Shown: piece after piece, positions 1 to 8,424 of the stretch
Layout of the letters: each line of letters starts with the position of its first letter
How positions within the stretch are numbered: position 1 is the first letter of the stretch
DNA from: Nitrospirota bacterium
GTDB lineage: Bacteria; Nitrospirota; CAKKRA01; 9FT-COMBO-42-15
NCBI GenBank assembly: GCA_016214425.1
Contig: JACRON010000216.1
Coordinates: forward strand, 1-10,899
DNA: 10,899 bases
Direction: 5' to 3'
Program-made: the position numbers and the translations under genes
The notes under the pieces: generated by a model
The model's input: the letters and a program-made list of their open reading frames with translations, nothing else
What the model was told of the DNA's origin: nothing
The model's database searches: none

Positions 1-1
1 G

Positions 2-652
2 AAGGTAATAAGTTTTGGTAATATTGACAGTTTAAAAAATAAATTACACAGTCTTGGCCATGTGCCTCTTCCGCCATATATAAAAAGGGATGCAAAAGCA
101 TCTGATAAAATAAGGTATCAGACTGTTTATGCAAAGATAAAAGGGGCAGTTGCAGCGCCGACTGCAGGCCTTCATTTTTCAGAGGGCCTGCTCAGTAAGA
201 TTAAGAAAAAGGGTGTAAGAATCAAAGAGATAACACTTCATGTTGGGCCGGGGACTTTTCAGCCTGTTAAATGTGATAATGTCTCAGAGCATAAAATGGA
301 GCCTGAATATTTCAGGATAACAGAGGATGCTGCAAAGGCCGTTAATAGGGCAAAGGAGGGAAAGGGCAGGATAATTGCAGTAGGAACAACATCTGCAAAG
401 GCGCTTGAATCTGCTGCAGATGATTCAGCCGCGCTTAATGCAGGGGAGGGGTATTCAGAACTTTTCATCCATCCTCCGTATAGATTTAAGATAGTAGATG
501 CGTTATTAACAAATTTTCATCTTCCAAAGTCAACGCTGCTTATGCTTGTCTCTGCCTTTGCAGGCAGGGAATTGATATTAAAGGCTTACCATGAGGCAGT
601 AAGGCAGGGATACAGATTCTATAGCTATGGCGATGCCATGCTTATTATATGA
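2..652 (+). CDS. queA: QueA, S-adenosylmethionine:tRNA ribosyltransferase-isomerase (5' end missing)
   Basis: QueA transfers and isomerises the ribosyl part of S-adenosylmethionine onto preQ1 at the wobble base of tRNA, giving epoxyqueuosine (cytoplasm, queuosine pathway). The frame is open from base 2, so the gene enters from the left; about 216 codons are present of a family length near 340. Family signatures are clear: GHVPLPPYIKR, PTAGLHF, LHVGPGTFQPV, VGTTSAKALES, TNFHLPKSTLLMLVSAFAG and the closing YRFYSYGDAMLI. An apparent GTG start at 62 is an internal valine of the GHVPLPPY motif, not the real start. The C-terminus is complete. The next gene starts 8 nt after the stop, so the two are probably co-transcribed. 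No damage is seen in the visible part. Confidence 0.96.
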   Translation, partial: KVISFGNIDSLKNKLHSLGHVPLPPYIKRDAKASDKIRYQTVYAKIKGAVAAPTAGLHFSEGLLSKIKKKGVRIKEITLHVGPGTFQPVKCDNVSEHKMEPEYFRITEDAAKAVNRAKEGKGRIIAVGTTSAKALESAADDSAALNAGEGYSELFIHPPYRFKIVDALLTNFHLPKSTLLMLVSAFAGRELILKAYHEAVRQGYRFYSYGDAMLII

Positions 653-660
653 GGTAATTG

Positions 661-1479
661 ATGATAAGGGAGAGGGAAGGTTCCAAAGGAATAAGGTTTT
701 TAATTGCTTTTTTCTTTATTGCAATATTCTTTTTTGTAGTTGGCTTTATTGTTAATAAATTGTTCTTTGCTAAAGAAGCGCCAAAATCACAGGCGCCATC
801 AACTGAAAAAGAGGCTGCATTAAGAAAGATTGATTCAGGCAGAAAGGGCGATGATGCCAAAAAAAAGAATCCGATTGTAGGCGAGGAAAAGGATGATTTT
901 ACATTTTATAAGACACTTCAGAATGGCAAGGAGCCTCCACCGTTGAAGCAGCAGAAAACAGAAGAGAGGGCACAGAAGAAAGAGGAAAAAATTCAGAAAA
1001 CAGAAGAAAGTAGCAAGAAGGCGGAGAAGACAGAAGACAGGGGGCAGAAGAAAGAAGAGAAAACACAGAAGACAGAAGTCAGAAGCCAAAAGATAGAAGA
1101 AAAAAAGCATAAGGCGGAGGATAAAGGAAATAAGTCAGAAGTCAGGAGTCAGGAGTCAGGAGTAAAAAATAAAAAGACAGGGAATACGAAAGAGAAGGTT
1201 GCAAAAAGGAATATAAAAGATGAGTTGCCGGCAAAAGAAAAGAGATTTACGCTACAGGTTGCTGCCTTTAAAGAAAGGGAGAAGGCAGAGGACATTGCCG
1301 GCAGCTTAAAGAAAAAAGGATACGACCCTTATATTGTTCCTGTAACGATCCCTGAAAAGGGCGTCTGGTACAGGGTCAGAATCGGCAGGTTTGCAACAAG
1401 GCCAGATGCACAGAGCATACAGGCAAGGTTAAAGAAATCAGAGGGTATAAGTTCATTTATAACATTTACGACAGAGTGA
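661..1479 (+). CDS. Membrane-anchored SPOR-domain protein with repeat-derived linker
   Basis: A protein of 272 residues in three parts. Residues 1-11 are short and charged, and residues about 12-36 are a very hydrophobic, phenylalanine-rich segment, most likely one inner-membrane anchor with the rest in the periplasm. Residues about 95-190 are an extremely Lys/Glu/Gln-rich low-complexity linker. Residues about 194-269 are a SPOR domain (FTLQVAAF at its start, WYRVRIGRF in the middle). SPOR domains bind denuded glycan strands of septal peptidoglycan, so a cell-division or cell-wall role (FtsN or DedD style) is likely, though sequence alone does not show which. ATG 661 is preferred because GAGGT at 651-655 lies 5 nt upstream; TTG 658 is too close to it. 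The linker DNA has 7-nt periodicity (separate entries). Confidence 0.9.
   Translation: MIREREGSKGIRFLIAFFFIAIFFFVVGFIVNKLFFAKEAPKSQAPSTEKEAALRKIDSGRKGDDAKKKNPIVGEEKDDFTFYKTLQNGKEPPPLKQQKTEERAQKKEEKIQKTEESSKKAEKTEDRGQKKEEKTQKTEVRSQKIEEKKHKAEDKGNKSEVRSQESGVKNKKTGNTKEKVAKRNIKDELPAKEKRFTLQVAAFKEREKAEDIAGSLKKKGYDPYIVPVTIPEKGVWYRVRIGRFATRPDAQSIQARLKKSEGISSFITFTTE
952..1101 (+). repeat. Heptanucleotide (CAGAAGN) array inside SPOR linker, including a 72-nt tandem duplication
   Basis: CAGAAGA-like heptamers recur in 7-nt phase: starting at 952, 959, 973, 994 and 1001, then in a second phase at 1031, 1045, 1066, 1073, 1080, 1087 and 1094 (the last five run CAGAAGA, CAGAAGT, CAGAAGC, CAAAAGA, TAGAAGA). 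On a larger scale, 958-1029 and 1030-1101 are two imperfect 72-nt copies, translated as two 24-residue units that both begin TE-(E/D)-R and contain QKKEEK-x-QKTE. The 7-nt period is not a codon period, so the array passes through all three frames while keeping the gene open. Confidence 0.8.
1133..1163 (+). repeat. AGTCAGR heptamer array in SPOR linker
   Basis: Four consecutive heptamers, AGTCAGA at 1133, then AGTCAGG at 1140, 1147 and 1154, followed by a partial AGT at 1161. AGTCAGA is a circular permutation of the CAGAAGT unit found at 1073, so this is a second patch of the same heptamer family. It is translated as part of the linker (SEVRSQESGV). Confidence 0.85.
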
Positions 1480-1489
1480 CTGGACAACT

Positions 1490-1518
1490 GTTTAGCGTTT
1501 CTAAAAGAACCGCTAAAC
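1490..1518 (+). other. Imperfect hairpin after the SPOR gene
   Basis: GTTTAGCG (1490-1497) pairs with CGCTAAAC (1511-1518). An inner TTCT/AGAA stem is separated from it by one mismatch and closes on an AAA loop. It starts 10 nt after the SPOR stop codon. There is no T-tract after it, so it is not a classic intrinsic terminator on the plus strand. It may mark the edge of the intergenic repeat element, since a related GTTTAGC stem occurs at 1621. Confidence 0.6.
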
Positions 1519-1617
1519 ATCATTAAAAATTGCAAAGTGCAAAGTAAAAAATGCAAAGTTATGGAAAAAAATCATTAAAAATTTGCAATTTACATTTTGC
1601 AATTTTTATTTTGCATT
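1519..1617 (+). repeat. Intergenic heptamer element, TGCAAAG array then inverted TTGCAWT array
   Basis: This fills the only long gene-free stretch (1480-1672). Left arm: units starting at 1531, 1538, 1545 and 1552, three of them TGCAAAG and one TAAAAAA. Right arm: units at 1583, 1590, 1597, 1604 and 1611 (TTGCAAT, TTACATT, TTGCAAT, TTTTATT, TTGCATT), which resemble the opposite strand of the left arm. Each arm is preceded by nearly the same leader, ATCATTAAAAATT at 1519-1532 and 1571-1584. The reading frame that enters this region from 1583 is explained by the repeat and is not a real N-terminus. Confidence 0.8.
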
Positions 1618-1620
1618 GAA

Positions 1621-1648
1621 GTTTAGCCATTTTGAAAAATGGTTAAAC
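1621..1648 (+). other. Hairpin upstream of the DUF1844 gene
   Basis: GTTTAGCCATTTT (1621-1633) pairs over 13 positions (one G-T) with AAAATGGTTAAAC (1636-1648), with only GA between the arms. It ends 10 nt before the ribosome binding site of the next gene. It could influence expression or simply be the right-hand boundary of the intergenic repeat element; it shares GTTTAGC with the hairpin at 1490. Confidence 0.65.
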
Positions 1649-1672
1649 TGTTATTTTGGGAGGTGGGCTTTA

Positions 1673-2071
1673 GTGGAAGACGAAAAGGGCTTTAAGGTTA
1701 CAGATAAAAGGATAAAATTTGATGAGGAGCAGAAAAGACCTGCAGAGGATGTAAGAAAAAAAGAGTCAAAAAATAAGGAAAACGAAGTCAAGAATGATTT
1801 TGGAGACAGACTTCCACATATAGATTTCAGCTCCTTCATATATTCATTGGCCCATTCAGCGCTCATTCAATTAGGCGAGGAGCCGGATCCATTTACAGGC
1901 GCAAGGGGGATTAATCTGCATCAGGCAAAGGAGACAATAGATTTAATATCTCTTCTTGAGGAAAAGACAAAGGGAAATCTGACAAAGGATGAAGGCGCAC
2001 TGATAAAGAACCTCCTCTTTAACTTAAGGATGAAATATGTGGAATTGGCAAAGAAGTCTCCCGCCAAATAA
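1673..2071 (+). CDS. DUF1844 family protein
   Basis: A small protein of 132 residues. Residues 1-50 are highly charged and probably disordered (rich in Lys, Glu, Asp). The rest matches the DUF1844 pattern as I know it: IDFSSFIYSLAHSALIQLGE, then EPDPFTGARGINLHQAKETIDLI, then LLEEKTKGNLT and a final helix ending LLFNLRMKYVELAKK. The function of DUF1844 is not established; the family is mostly helical and soluble. The start is GTG 1673, chosen because GGGAGGTGG at 1658-1666 sits 6 nt upstream; a longer reading from TTG 1583 would translate the repeat element. The next gene's Shine-Dalgarno follows 9 nt after the stop, so this gene probably heads or belongs to the envelope operon downstream. Confidence 0.85.
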   Translation: MEDEKGFKVTDKRIKFDEEQKRPAEDVRKKESKNKENEVKNDFGDRLPHIDFSSFIYSLAHSALIQLGEEPDPFTGARGINLHQAKETIDLISLLEEKTKGNLTKDEGALIKNLLFNLRMKYVELAKKSPAK

Positions 2072-2080
2072 AGCTGCAGC

Positions 2081-2097
2081 AGGAGGGCATTATCTTG
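2081..2097 (+). promoter_or_regulatory. Strong ribosome binding site and TTG start for the tamB-like gene
   Basis: AGGAGGG at 2081-2087 is followed after 7 nt by TTG (2095-2097). The frame it opens encodes MKRRRRIKK and then a hydrophobic run (GIIILALLILF), which is what a signal-anchor start should look like. This site decides the start of the gene, even though the frame it opens stops at 2170-2172. Confidence 0.75.
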
Positions 2098-5000
2098 AAA
2101 AGGCGCAGGAGGATAAAAAAGGGGATTATTATTTTAGCCCTTTTAATCCTGTTCCCACCTATGTGGAGATAAAGAATTTTTCTGTCTCCAACAAAGAACC
2201 CTTTAAGAATGAGAAAGTCCTTCATGTGGAAAGGATAAGGATATATTTCAGGGCATCAGCGTTTTTATACCGCACCTTCTTTATCAAAAGCATCCAGATT
2301 AAAAATCCCCATATATGGCTTGAGGAGGATGTATCTGATGATAATCATTCAGTCCTTCTTCAGAAAACCATAGAGCTTATCAGAAGGCCATTAATAAGAA
2401 AGGTAATCAAGAGATGGGATGTGGAGAACGGCATTCTTGATATTGACAGCACGAAAAGGTCAATAGCAGGCAGGATAAGCGGCATAAATATTGATGATAA
2501 AATTGACATCTTTCTCAAAGACCACAAGGCTGCATTCGCAGTGAACAGCATAATGCTGAATATAAATTCTACCACCTTTCATTCAAGGGAACTAAAAGGA
2601 AATGTCAATATCTTGCAGATGAGCGAGGCTACAATCAATCTCTGGAATTTAAACATTAATGATAAGGCTGTGGGAGCGCTCTCTTTAAAGGGTATATATA
2701 AGGATAAAAAACTTTTAATATCTTCAATAAAAGGCAATATCTTAAATGGCACTGTCTCCGGAAACATGGATTTATTCTTTACTGATGATGTATTTTCTTA
2801 TAAGGGCAAATTAGGTATGAAGGGAATGGACCCTGACCCTGTCTTATCGGCAGTTGTAAAAGACCTGCCAAATATAAAAAAGGAGATAGATTTTAATATC
2901 CAATTTTCAGGCGCTAACTTTGAAAGAAAGGGCATTACTGCAGATGCAGAGATATCAGGCAGGTTTAAATCAGTAAATAGTGAGCAAAAGGGTATTAACA
3001 AGGCAGCGGCGCTTATAAAAGAATTGAACTCAAGCCTTGAACTTAAAAACGGCATATTGGCTGTTAATAAATTTATTATAACATCTGAAAAGGCTTCACT
3101 TAATCTTTCCGGCATGATTAAGGAGGATGGGACAATAAAACTGTCTGCTGGACTTTTATCAGATGATATAAAAGAGTTTGCCAGCGCCTTTAGCTATCCC
3201 CATGCATCAGGCCAAATGTCTTTATCCGGAGAGATAAGCGGTTCATTATATAACCCCTCTTTTGACGGCGAGGTTTCTATTAAGAACGGAAAGGTAAAGG
3301 ATGTTTCTGCAATAAGCGCCTCTGGCAGGGTGCATTATAGCAGCAGCGCTCTGAAGGCAGAGGATATATTAATAGAGAAAGATGAATCAAGATATAATAT
3401 AAACGGCTCTATAAGCCTTCCTGAACCATATTTTAATTTAAAGGCAGATATAAAGGATGGAAGCCCAAAGGATATTGTCTCTATTTTTTATAAGGAGATA
3501 CCCATTGATATGATGGCATCAGGCAGCCTTACATTTAAAGGGACAAAAAAGGAGTTTACAGGCGATGGAAGGCTTAATGTTAGTTCAGGGTCTGCCTATG
3601 GCCAGCGCTTTGACAGTGCAGTTGTTACAGCCAATCTTGATGCAAGTAAAATTGCCTTTTCAAAGATTTTTATAAAAAGAGATAGAAGCATCCTCAATGG
3701 TACCGGGTTTATAAGTTTTAAAAACAGTAGAAATGATAAAACAGGATGGTCTGCACATCTTACAGCGTCAAATATTGAGCTGAAGGATATAGATTTGACA
3801 AAAATTAAAGGAGACCTGCCTTTTGACGGAGGCTTCAGACTTGATTTAAATGGTGAGGGTGATTTTAAAAGGCCTGAAATAGACGGCAAGATTGTCTTTG
3901 AAAAAATCAGAACAGGGGACAGGGATTTAGGCGATGGGGTAATAGAATTTGGGATTAAAGACATGGTTTTTGAATTAGACGCAGCCCTGTTTAATAACAG
4001 CAGTTTTATAAACGGTGAGATAGAATTGAGAAATGATATACCCTTTAAATCAGAGCTTGAATTAATAGATGTTCCGTTGAATAGTTTTATTGCTATCTTA
4101 AAGCCTGAGCCATTCTTAAATATGCCGCTCTCTGCAACAGGCAAATTAGAAGTAAAAGGTTCCCTTAAAAATATCCAAACCACCACCGCCTTTCTTAACT
4201 TAGACAACCTGTCTGCTGATATTACCGGATATAAAATCTCTAATGACGGCGCAATTGCAGTAAATTATAGAGGCGGAGAGGTGATAATAGACTCCTTTAA
4301 GATAAAGGGCGAGGATACATCCTTTGATCTCTCTGGTAGATTCAGGCCTTTTTCCGAATACAACCTGAGCCTTTCAGGCGAGGCTGATATGAAGATATCA
4401 ACACTCTTTACAAAGGAGCTTGAATACAGCAGGGGAAAGGCATACGCAGCAGTAATGCTTTCAGGAGACTGGCTGGAGCCGAGAGTCAGAGGGGCATTAA
4501 CCATAAGAGACGGCGCATTAAGGAGCAGGACGCTCTCGCAGCGTGTTGAAAAGGTTAATATAGGGCTATTTTTAAATGAGAAACAGATTCTGATTGAGCA
4601 GTTTGAGGGTGTAATCGGCGGCGGCACAATAAAAGGCACAGGCCGCATAGAGCTGAGCGGCTTCAGATTCGGCCAGTTTGGAATGAACTTTGCGATCTCA
4701 AATGCACGGTTTACATATCCAGAAGGCTTTTCATCCACCATTGATGCAAATCTATTTATACAGGGCGATGAAAAGAATAAATTTGCAAAGGGCGATATAT
4801 TTATAAAAAAGGGGGAATACAAAAGAAGGGTTGAATGGAAGAGCGCATTGCTGGAATTTCAGAAGGTAAAGCAGCCTGCAAAGGGAGAGGTGCCTGTTTT
4901 TGGCGATACAGCCCTTAATATCCAGATACATGGAAAAGAAAATATCTGGATTAATAATAATACTGCAAAGCTTCCACTTGAGGTAGATGTAATCCTTAAA

Positions 5001-5636
5001 GGGACTATTAACAGGCCGATTATAGTGGGCAAGGTAGAGGCAATTGACGGCGAGGTCTATTTCAGGAAGAACAGGTTCAAGGTCATTTCAGGCCGCGTAG
5101 ATTTTACGGACCCTGAAAAGATAAATCCTGTATTTGATATCCATGCATCATCAAAGGTCAGGAAATATCAGATTGACTTAAATCTTACAGGCACTCTTGA
5201 CAGCTTTAATCTCTCTCTTGTCTCAGATCCGCCCCTTTCCGAGACAGATATCCTTGCCCTGCTGACTACTGGAAAGACAACAGAGGAGCTTGTTGGCGCA
5301 GAACAGGTTATCGGCACCGCAGAGGCAGCATCATTTGTAACAGGCCAGGTTCAGGACATTATAGAGGAGCGTGTTGCAGAGATTATGGGGTTTGAGAGGT
5401 TTCAGGTTGACCCTTATTACTATTCAGCAAAGACATCTGCAGGCCCAAGGCTTACAGTGAGCAAGCACTTCTGGGATGACAGCCTTTATGTAATATACTC
5501 AACAAACCTTGCTACTACAGAGGAGCAGTTGATTTCAATAGAATATATACTTAGCAAGAATATATCCCTGGTTGGCGAGCGTGATGAGAGCGGAAGGCTT
5601 GGGGCTGATATTAAGTTCCGCCTTGAGTTCAAGTAG
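2095..5636 (+). CDS. tamB: TamB/DUF490 family translocation and assembly module protein, apparent N-terminal frameshift
   Basis: TamB-type proteins are anchored in the inner membrane and span the periplasm as a long beta-helical groove, working with an Omp85 partner in outer-membrane protein or lipid delivery. The body (frame open to the TAG at 5634-5636) has repeated beta-strand segments of the AsmA/TamB kind (for example LSGMIKEDGTIKLSAGLL, GEISGSLYNPSFDGEVSIKNG) and ends in a clear DUF490 domain: PIIVGKVEAIDGEVYF, FTDPEKINPVFDIHA, SDPPLSETDILALLTTGKT and the last strand DIKFRLEF. About 1,180 residues, within the family range. The N-terminal anchor is read from TTG 2095 in frame 1, but the body is in frame 0, so one base is missing or two are extra between about 2140 and 2169. 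An ATG at 2037 is in the body frame but would give an unlikely, anchorless N-terminus overlapping the previous gene. Confidence 0.85.
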
Positions 5637-5645
5637 GGGGTGATT

Positions 5646-8381
5646 TTGAAGGGATTTATATTATTAATGATTTCTGCCTTCTTATTGCTGATAAGAACAG
5701 AGGCATTTTCTGAAGACCTTGGTTCATACCTTGAAGGCAGAACCATATTGAAGATTGAGGTTGAGTCCAGGACAGGTGTTACTGCTGCAGAGGTTACATC
5801 CATTACAGGTATAAAGGCAGGCGATAAATATTCAGCAAGGGGCATTAAAAAGGGGGTGGAATTATTATTCAAGAAGGGGATATTCAGTGATGTGATTGTG
5901 GATGTTAATGAGGAAGACGAAGGGGTTAATCTCAGATTTATTCTTAAAGAAAAGGTGATGATATCCGATATCCAGACAGAGGGGAATGCCATTATTTCCA
6001 CAAAAGAACTGTTAAGTATAATTAAGATAAAAAAGGGTGACGAATATATCCATAGCAGATTGAAAGAGAATGAAGAGGCTGTTATCAATTATTATAAGGC
6101 AAAGGGCTTTTTTAAGGCAGAGGTTGCGGCAAAGGCGGTGCAGGAAAAGAGCCCTGACAAGGTGGCGGCGCTTTTTCAGATTACAGAGGGTTTCAGGGCA
6201 AAGGTTGCAAAGATAGAGTTCACTGGCGAGAAGGTTTACAGTGATATTACTCTCGCTAATATACTGAAGGTCTGGAAGGATATCCCGTATGACGAGATTC
6301 AACTGGACAAGGATATTAAGCTGCTTGAGGATTATTATATAAAGGATGGGTATATAAGGTCAGTAATATCGCCAAAGAGGGTCTATTATGATGAAGAAAA
6401 CAACGAGGTCTCAATTATCATTCATATAGATGCAGGCGTCCATGTTATTATTAATTTTGAAGGGAATACACAGGTCTTTTCTGATGAATTGAAGAAGGAG
6501 CTTCTTATATACGAAGACAGGAGTTATGATGAGGATATACTGCTGGGGAGCATTAAAAGGATGGAGGCCCTGTATCGTTCCAAGGGGTTCTATCTTGCAA
6601 AGATAGATTACAGCTTAAAAGAGAACATGGACAAGAATGAGGTTGTAATAGATTTTAAGATAAACGAGGGGAATAAGATTTACATAAAAGATATTTCAAT
6701 TAAAGGCAACGAGTCTATAAGGACAAATAAGATAAAGGCTGTAATGAACACAAAAAAGGCAGGCCTCTTTTCAAAGGGGATTTTACAGGATGATGTAATT
6801 GAAAAGGACATGGAGGCGATCATCGGCCTTTACAGGCAGAATGGTTTTGCAGAGGCAAAGATATTTGAAAAAAAGATTATTCTGAATGAAGACAAGACCG
6901 AAATGGAGCTTGTTATCACTATTTCCGAAGGACCAAAAACTATAATAGATAAAATAATAATAAAAGGGAATAGCGCCTATAGCTCAGATGATATAATTAA
7001 GGCAATGAAAAGCAGAGAGGGAAAGCCGTATATTGAGGCGCATGCAAATGAAGACAAATTTAACATACTGACCCTCTATTCAAAGAAGGGCTATATCTAT
7101 GCCATTGTTGAGCTAAAGCGCTTTTTTAAGGATGATAAGCAGTTGATTGAGCTTATCTATGCAATAAAGGAGGATAAACCTGTAACCTTCGGCAGGATAT
7201 ATCTTACAGGCAATGTATTAACAAAGGAGAAGGTGGTATACAGAGAACTCCTTATACATTCAGAGGAGCCCTATGATTATGAAAAGATATTAAAGAGCCA
7301 GCGCAAACTTTACAGACTCGGCATCTTCGGCGAGGTGAAGATAGAGCCGATTAAGGAGATTAAAAAGGATGAGCCTGAACAAAAGGAGTATGTGAAGGAT
7401 ATCCAGATTTCTGTAAAAGAGAGGAATGCTGGCGCTGTTGAATTTGGCGTTGGTTTTGGCGATGTGGAGAAACTCAGAGGGTTTGTTGAGGTCTCGCACA
7501 AAAATCTCTGGGGATATAACAGGCATGTGACTGCAAGGGTAGAGGCAAGCGCTGTTGAGACAAAATATTCTATAGGCTTTAGGGAACCCTGGCTTTTTAA
7601 TAATCCTGTTGAGGCAAGGGCAGGCGCAGGGTATCAGACAGAGGAGAAGATAGGTTATTCCTTAAGAAGGCTGAGCGCAACATCAGGCATTGATAAAGGC
7701 TTTACTGAATATATAAGAGGCTCCCTCCTTTATCAGTATGAAGATGTAGAGCTTTATAATGTCAAGCCTGATGCAGTTCTTGCATCTGAGGATGAAGGAC
7801 ATATTGCAATAAGCAGCCTGAATCCATCTATAATAATTGATCTGAGGAACAATCCATTTAATCCTACATCAGGGTCTCTTCACGGCCTTTCTGTAAAAAA
7901 TGCAGCAGATTATCTCGGTTCTGAGGCAAGATTTATTAAGGCAAGCCTTCAGACATCATGGTATTATTCGCCTTTTAAATGGTTTGTCATTGCGCTATCT
8001 GGAAGAGGCGGTATTGGCAGGGGTCTTGGACATTCTGAAGAGATGCCTATAAGCGAAAGATTCCTATCAGGGGGAAGGACTACTGTAAGGGGCTATCGTC
8101 AGGACTATCTCGGGCCAAAGGGTAATACAGGAACACCAACTGGTGGAAATGCTATGGCCATACTTAATGCAGAATTGAGATTCTTTCTTCCCTATAATTT
8201 AGGACTGGTCTTTTTTGTAGACAGCGGTAATGTATGGCGTAATTATAATGATTTTAATCTCAGAGAATTAAAATATACAACTGGCGCTGGAATAAGGTAT
8301 AACACACCTATTGGCCCCCTCCGCCTTGATTATGGCTATAAAAACCTCCTTAGCCCATACATGCAAGAAAATCTTTTTTAA
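5646..8381 (+). CDS. bamA: BamA/TamA-type Omp85 outer-membrane assembly protein with seven POTRA domains
   Basis: Omp85 proteins insert beta-barrels into the outer membrane using periplasmic POTRA domains and a 16-strand barrel. The sequence has a signal peptide (residues about 1-22, ending near TEAFS), then seven POTRA-like units, about 32-102, 103-182, 183-264, 265-343, 344-429, 430-510 and 511-593, most with the G-(N/E) turn and the late (K)GF/GI-(F/Y)-x-x-x-(V/A) element. The barrel is residues about 596-911, with the conserved VRGYRQD (the VRGF/Y motif of loop 6) near 814-820. Start: TTG 5646, 5 nt after a GGGGG run at 5636-5640; GTG 5640, two codons earlier, is the alternative. It lies 9 nt after the tamB-like stop, which supports a functional pair. 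Either BamA or TamA is possible; seven POTRAs fit neither the classic five nor three. Confidence 0.93.
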   Translation: MKGFILLMISAFLLLIRTEAFSEDLGSYLEGRTILKIEVESRTGVTAAEVTSITGIKAGDKYSARGIKKGVELLFKKGIFSDVIVDVNEEDEGVNLRFILKEKVMISDIQTEGNAIISTKELLSIIKIKKGDEYIHSRLKENEEAVINYYKAKGFFKAEVAAKAVQEKSPDKVAALFQITEGFRAKVAKIEFTGEKVYSDITLANILKVWKDIPYDEIQLDKDIKLLEDYYIKDGYIRSVISPKRVYYDEENNEVSIIIHIDAGVHVIINFEGNTQVFSDELKKELLIYEDRSYDEDILLGSIKRMEALYRSKGFYLAKIDYSLKENMDKNEVVIDFKINEGNKIYIKDISIKGNESIRTNKIKAVMNTKKAGLFSKGILQDDVIEKDMEAIIGLYRQNGFAEAKIFEKKIILNEDKTEMELVITISEGPKTIIDKIIIKGNSAYSSDDIIKAMKSREGKPYIEAHANEDKFNILTLYSKKGYIYAIVELKRFFKDDKQLIELIYAIKEDKPVTFGRIYLTGNVLTKEKVVYRELLIHSEEPYDYEKILKSQRKLYRLGIFGEVKIEPIKEIKKDEPEQKEYVKDIQISVKERNAGAVEFGVGFGDVEKLRGFVEVSHKNLWGYNRHVTARVEASAVETKYSIGFREPWLFNNPVEARAGAGYQTEEKIGYSLRRLSATSGIDKGFTEYIRGSLLYQYEDVELYNVKPDAVLASEDEGHIAISSLNPSIIIDLRNNPFNPTSGSLHGLSVKNAADYLGSEARFIKASLQTSWYYSPFKWFVIALSGRGGIGRGLGHSEEMPISERFLSGGRTTVRGYRQDYLGPKGNTGTPTGGNAMAILNAELRFFLPYNLGLVFFVDSGNVWRNYNDFNLRELKYTTGAGIRYNTPIGPLRLDYGYKNLLSPYMQENLF

Positions 8382-8391
8382 TCTTAGAAAA

Positions 8392-8424
8392 TTGACTTGC
8401 AGATCATACCATTTCTGATATAAA
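8392..8424 (+). promoter_or_regulatory. Possible sigma-70-like promoter upstream of the dsrN-like gene
   Basis: TTGACT at 8392-8397 resembles a -35 box. TATAAA at 8419-8424 resembles a -10 box, but the spacer would be 21 nt, which is long; TTGCAG at 8397-8402 gives 16 nt but is a weaker -35. The position, in the 75-120 nt between the Omp85 stop and the first start candidates, suits the beginning of a new transcription unit for the sulfur genes. This is a pattern match only. Confidence 0.4.

Noticed and set aside
835..1110. Minus-strand frame rich in Phe, Leu and Cys opposite the SPOR linker, looking like a membrane protein
   Set aside because: It is the complement of the GA-rich heptamer linker; the hydrophobicity comes from TTC/CTT codons.
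1133..1163. Regular short repeats that could suggest a CRISPR array
   Set aside because: The units are 7 nt and directly adjacent, with no unique spacers and no cas genes; the same holds for 9304-9368 and 1531-1617.
1490..1518. Intrinsic terminator after the SPOR gene
   Set aside because: A stem is present, but the following bases are ATCATTAAAAAT with no T-tract on the plus strand, so termination is not supported.
2037..2094. ATG 2037 as the true start of the tamB-like gene
   Set aside because: It overlaps the end of the DUF1844 gene, gives about 40 residues without a membrane segment or family similarity, and ignores the much stronger ribosome binding site and anchor starting at 2095.
2115..2121. 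Programmed -1 frameshift at A AAA AAG
   Set aside because: Phase is right, but the shifted product would lose the hydrophobic anchor, and the upstream AGGAGG is only 2 nt away, closer than the roughly 10 nt known to stimulate -1 shifts. Kept as a remark only.
3596..4207. Minus-strand open frame of 203 codons, and similar ones at 4265-4822 and 5486-6088
   Set aside because: They lie opposite clear TamB and Omp85 coding sequence, are rich in Ser/Leu/Ile/Phe as expected from antisense of AT-rich genes, and have no recognisable motifs or ribosome binding sites.
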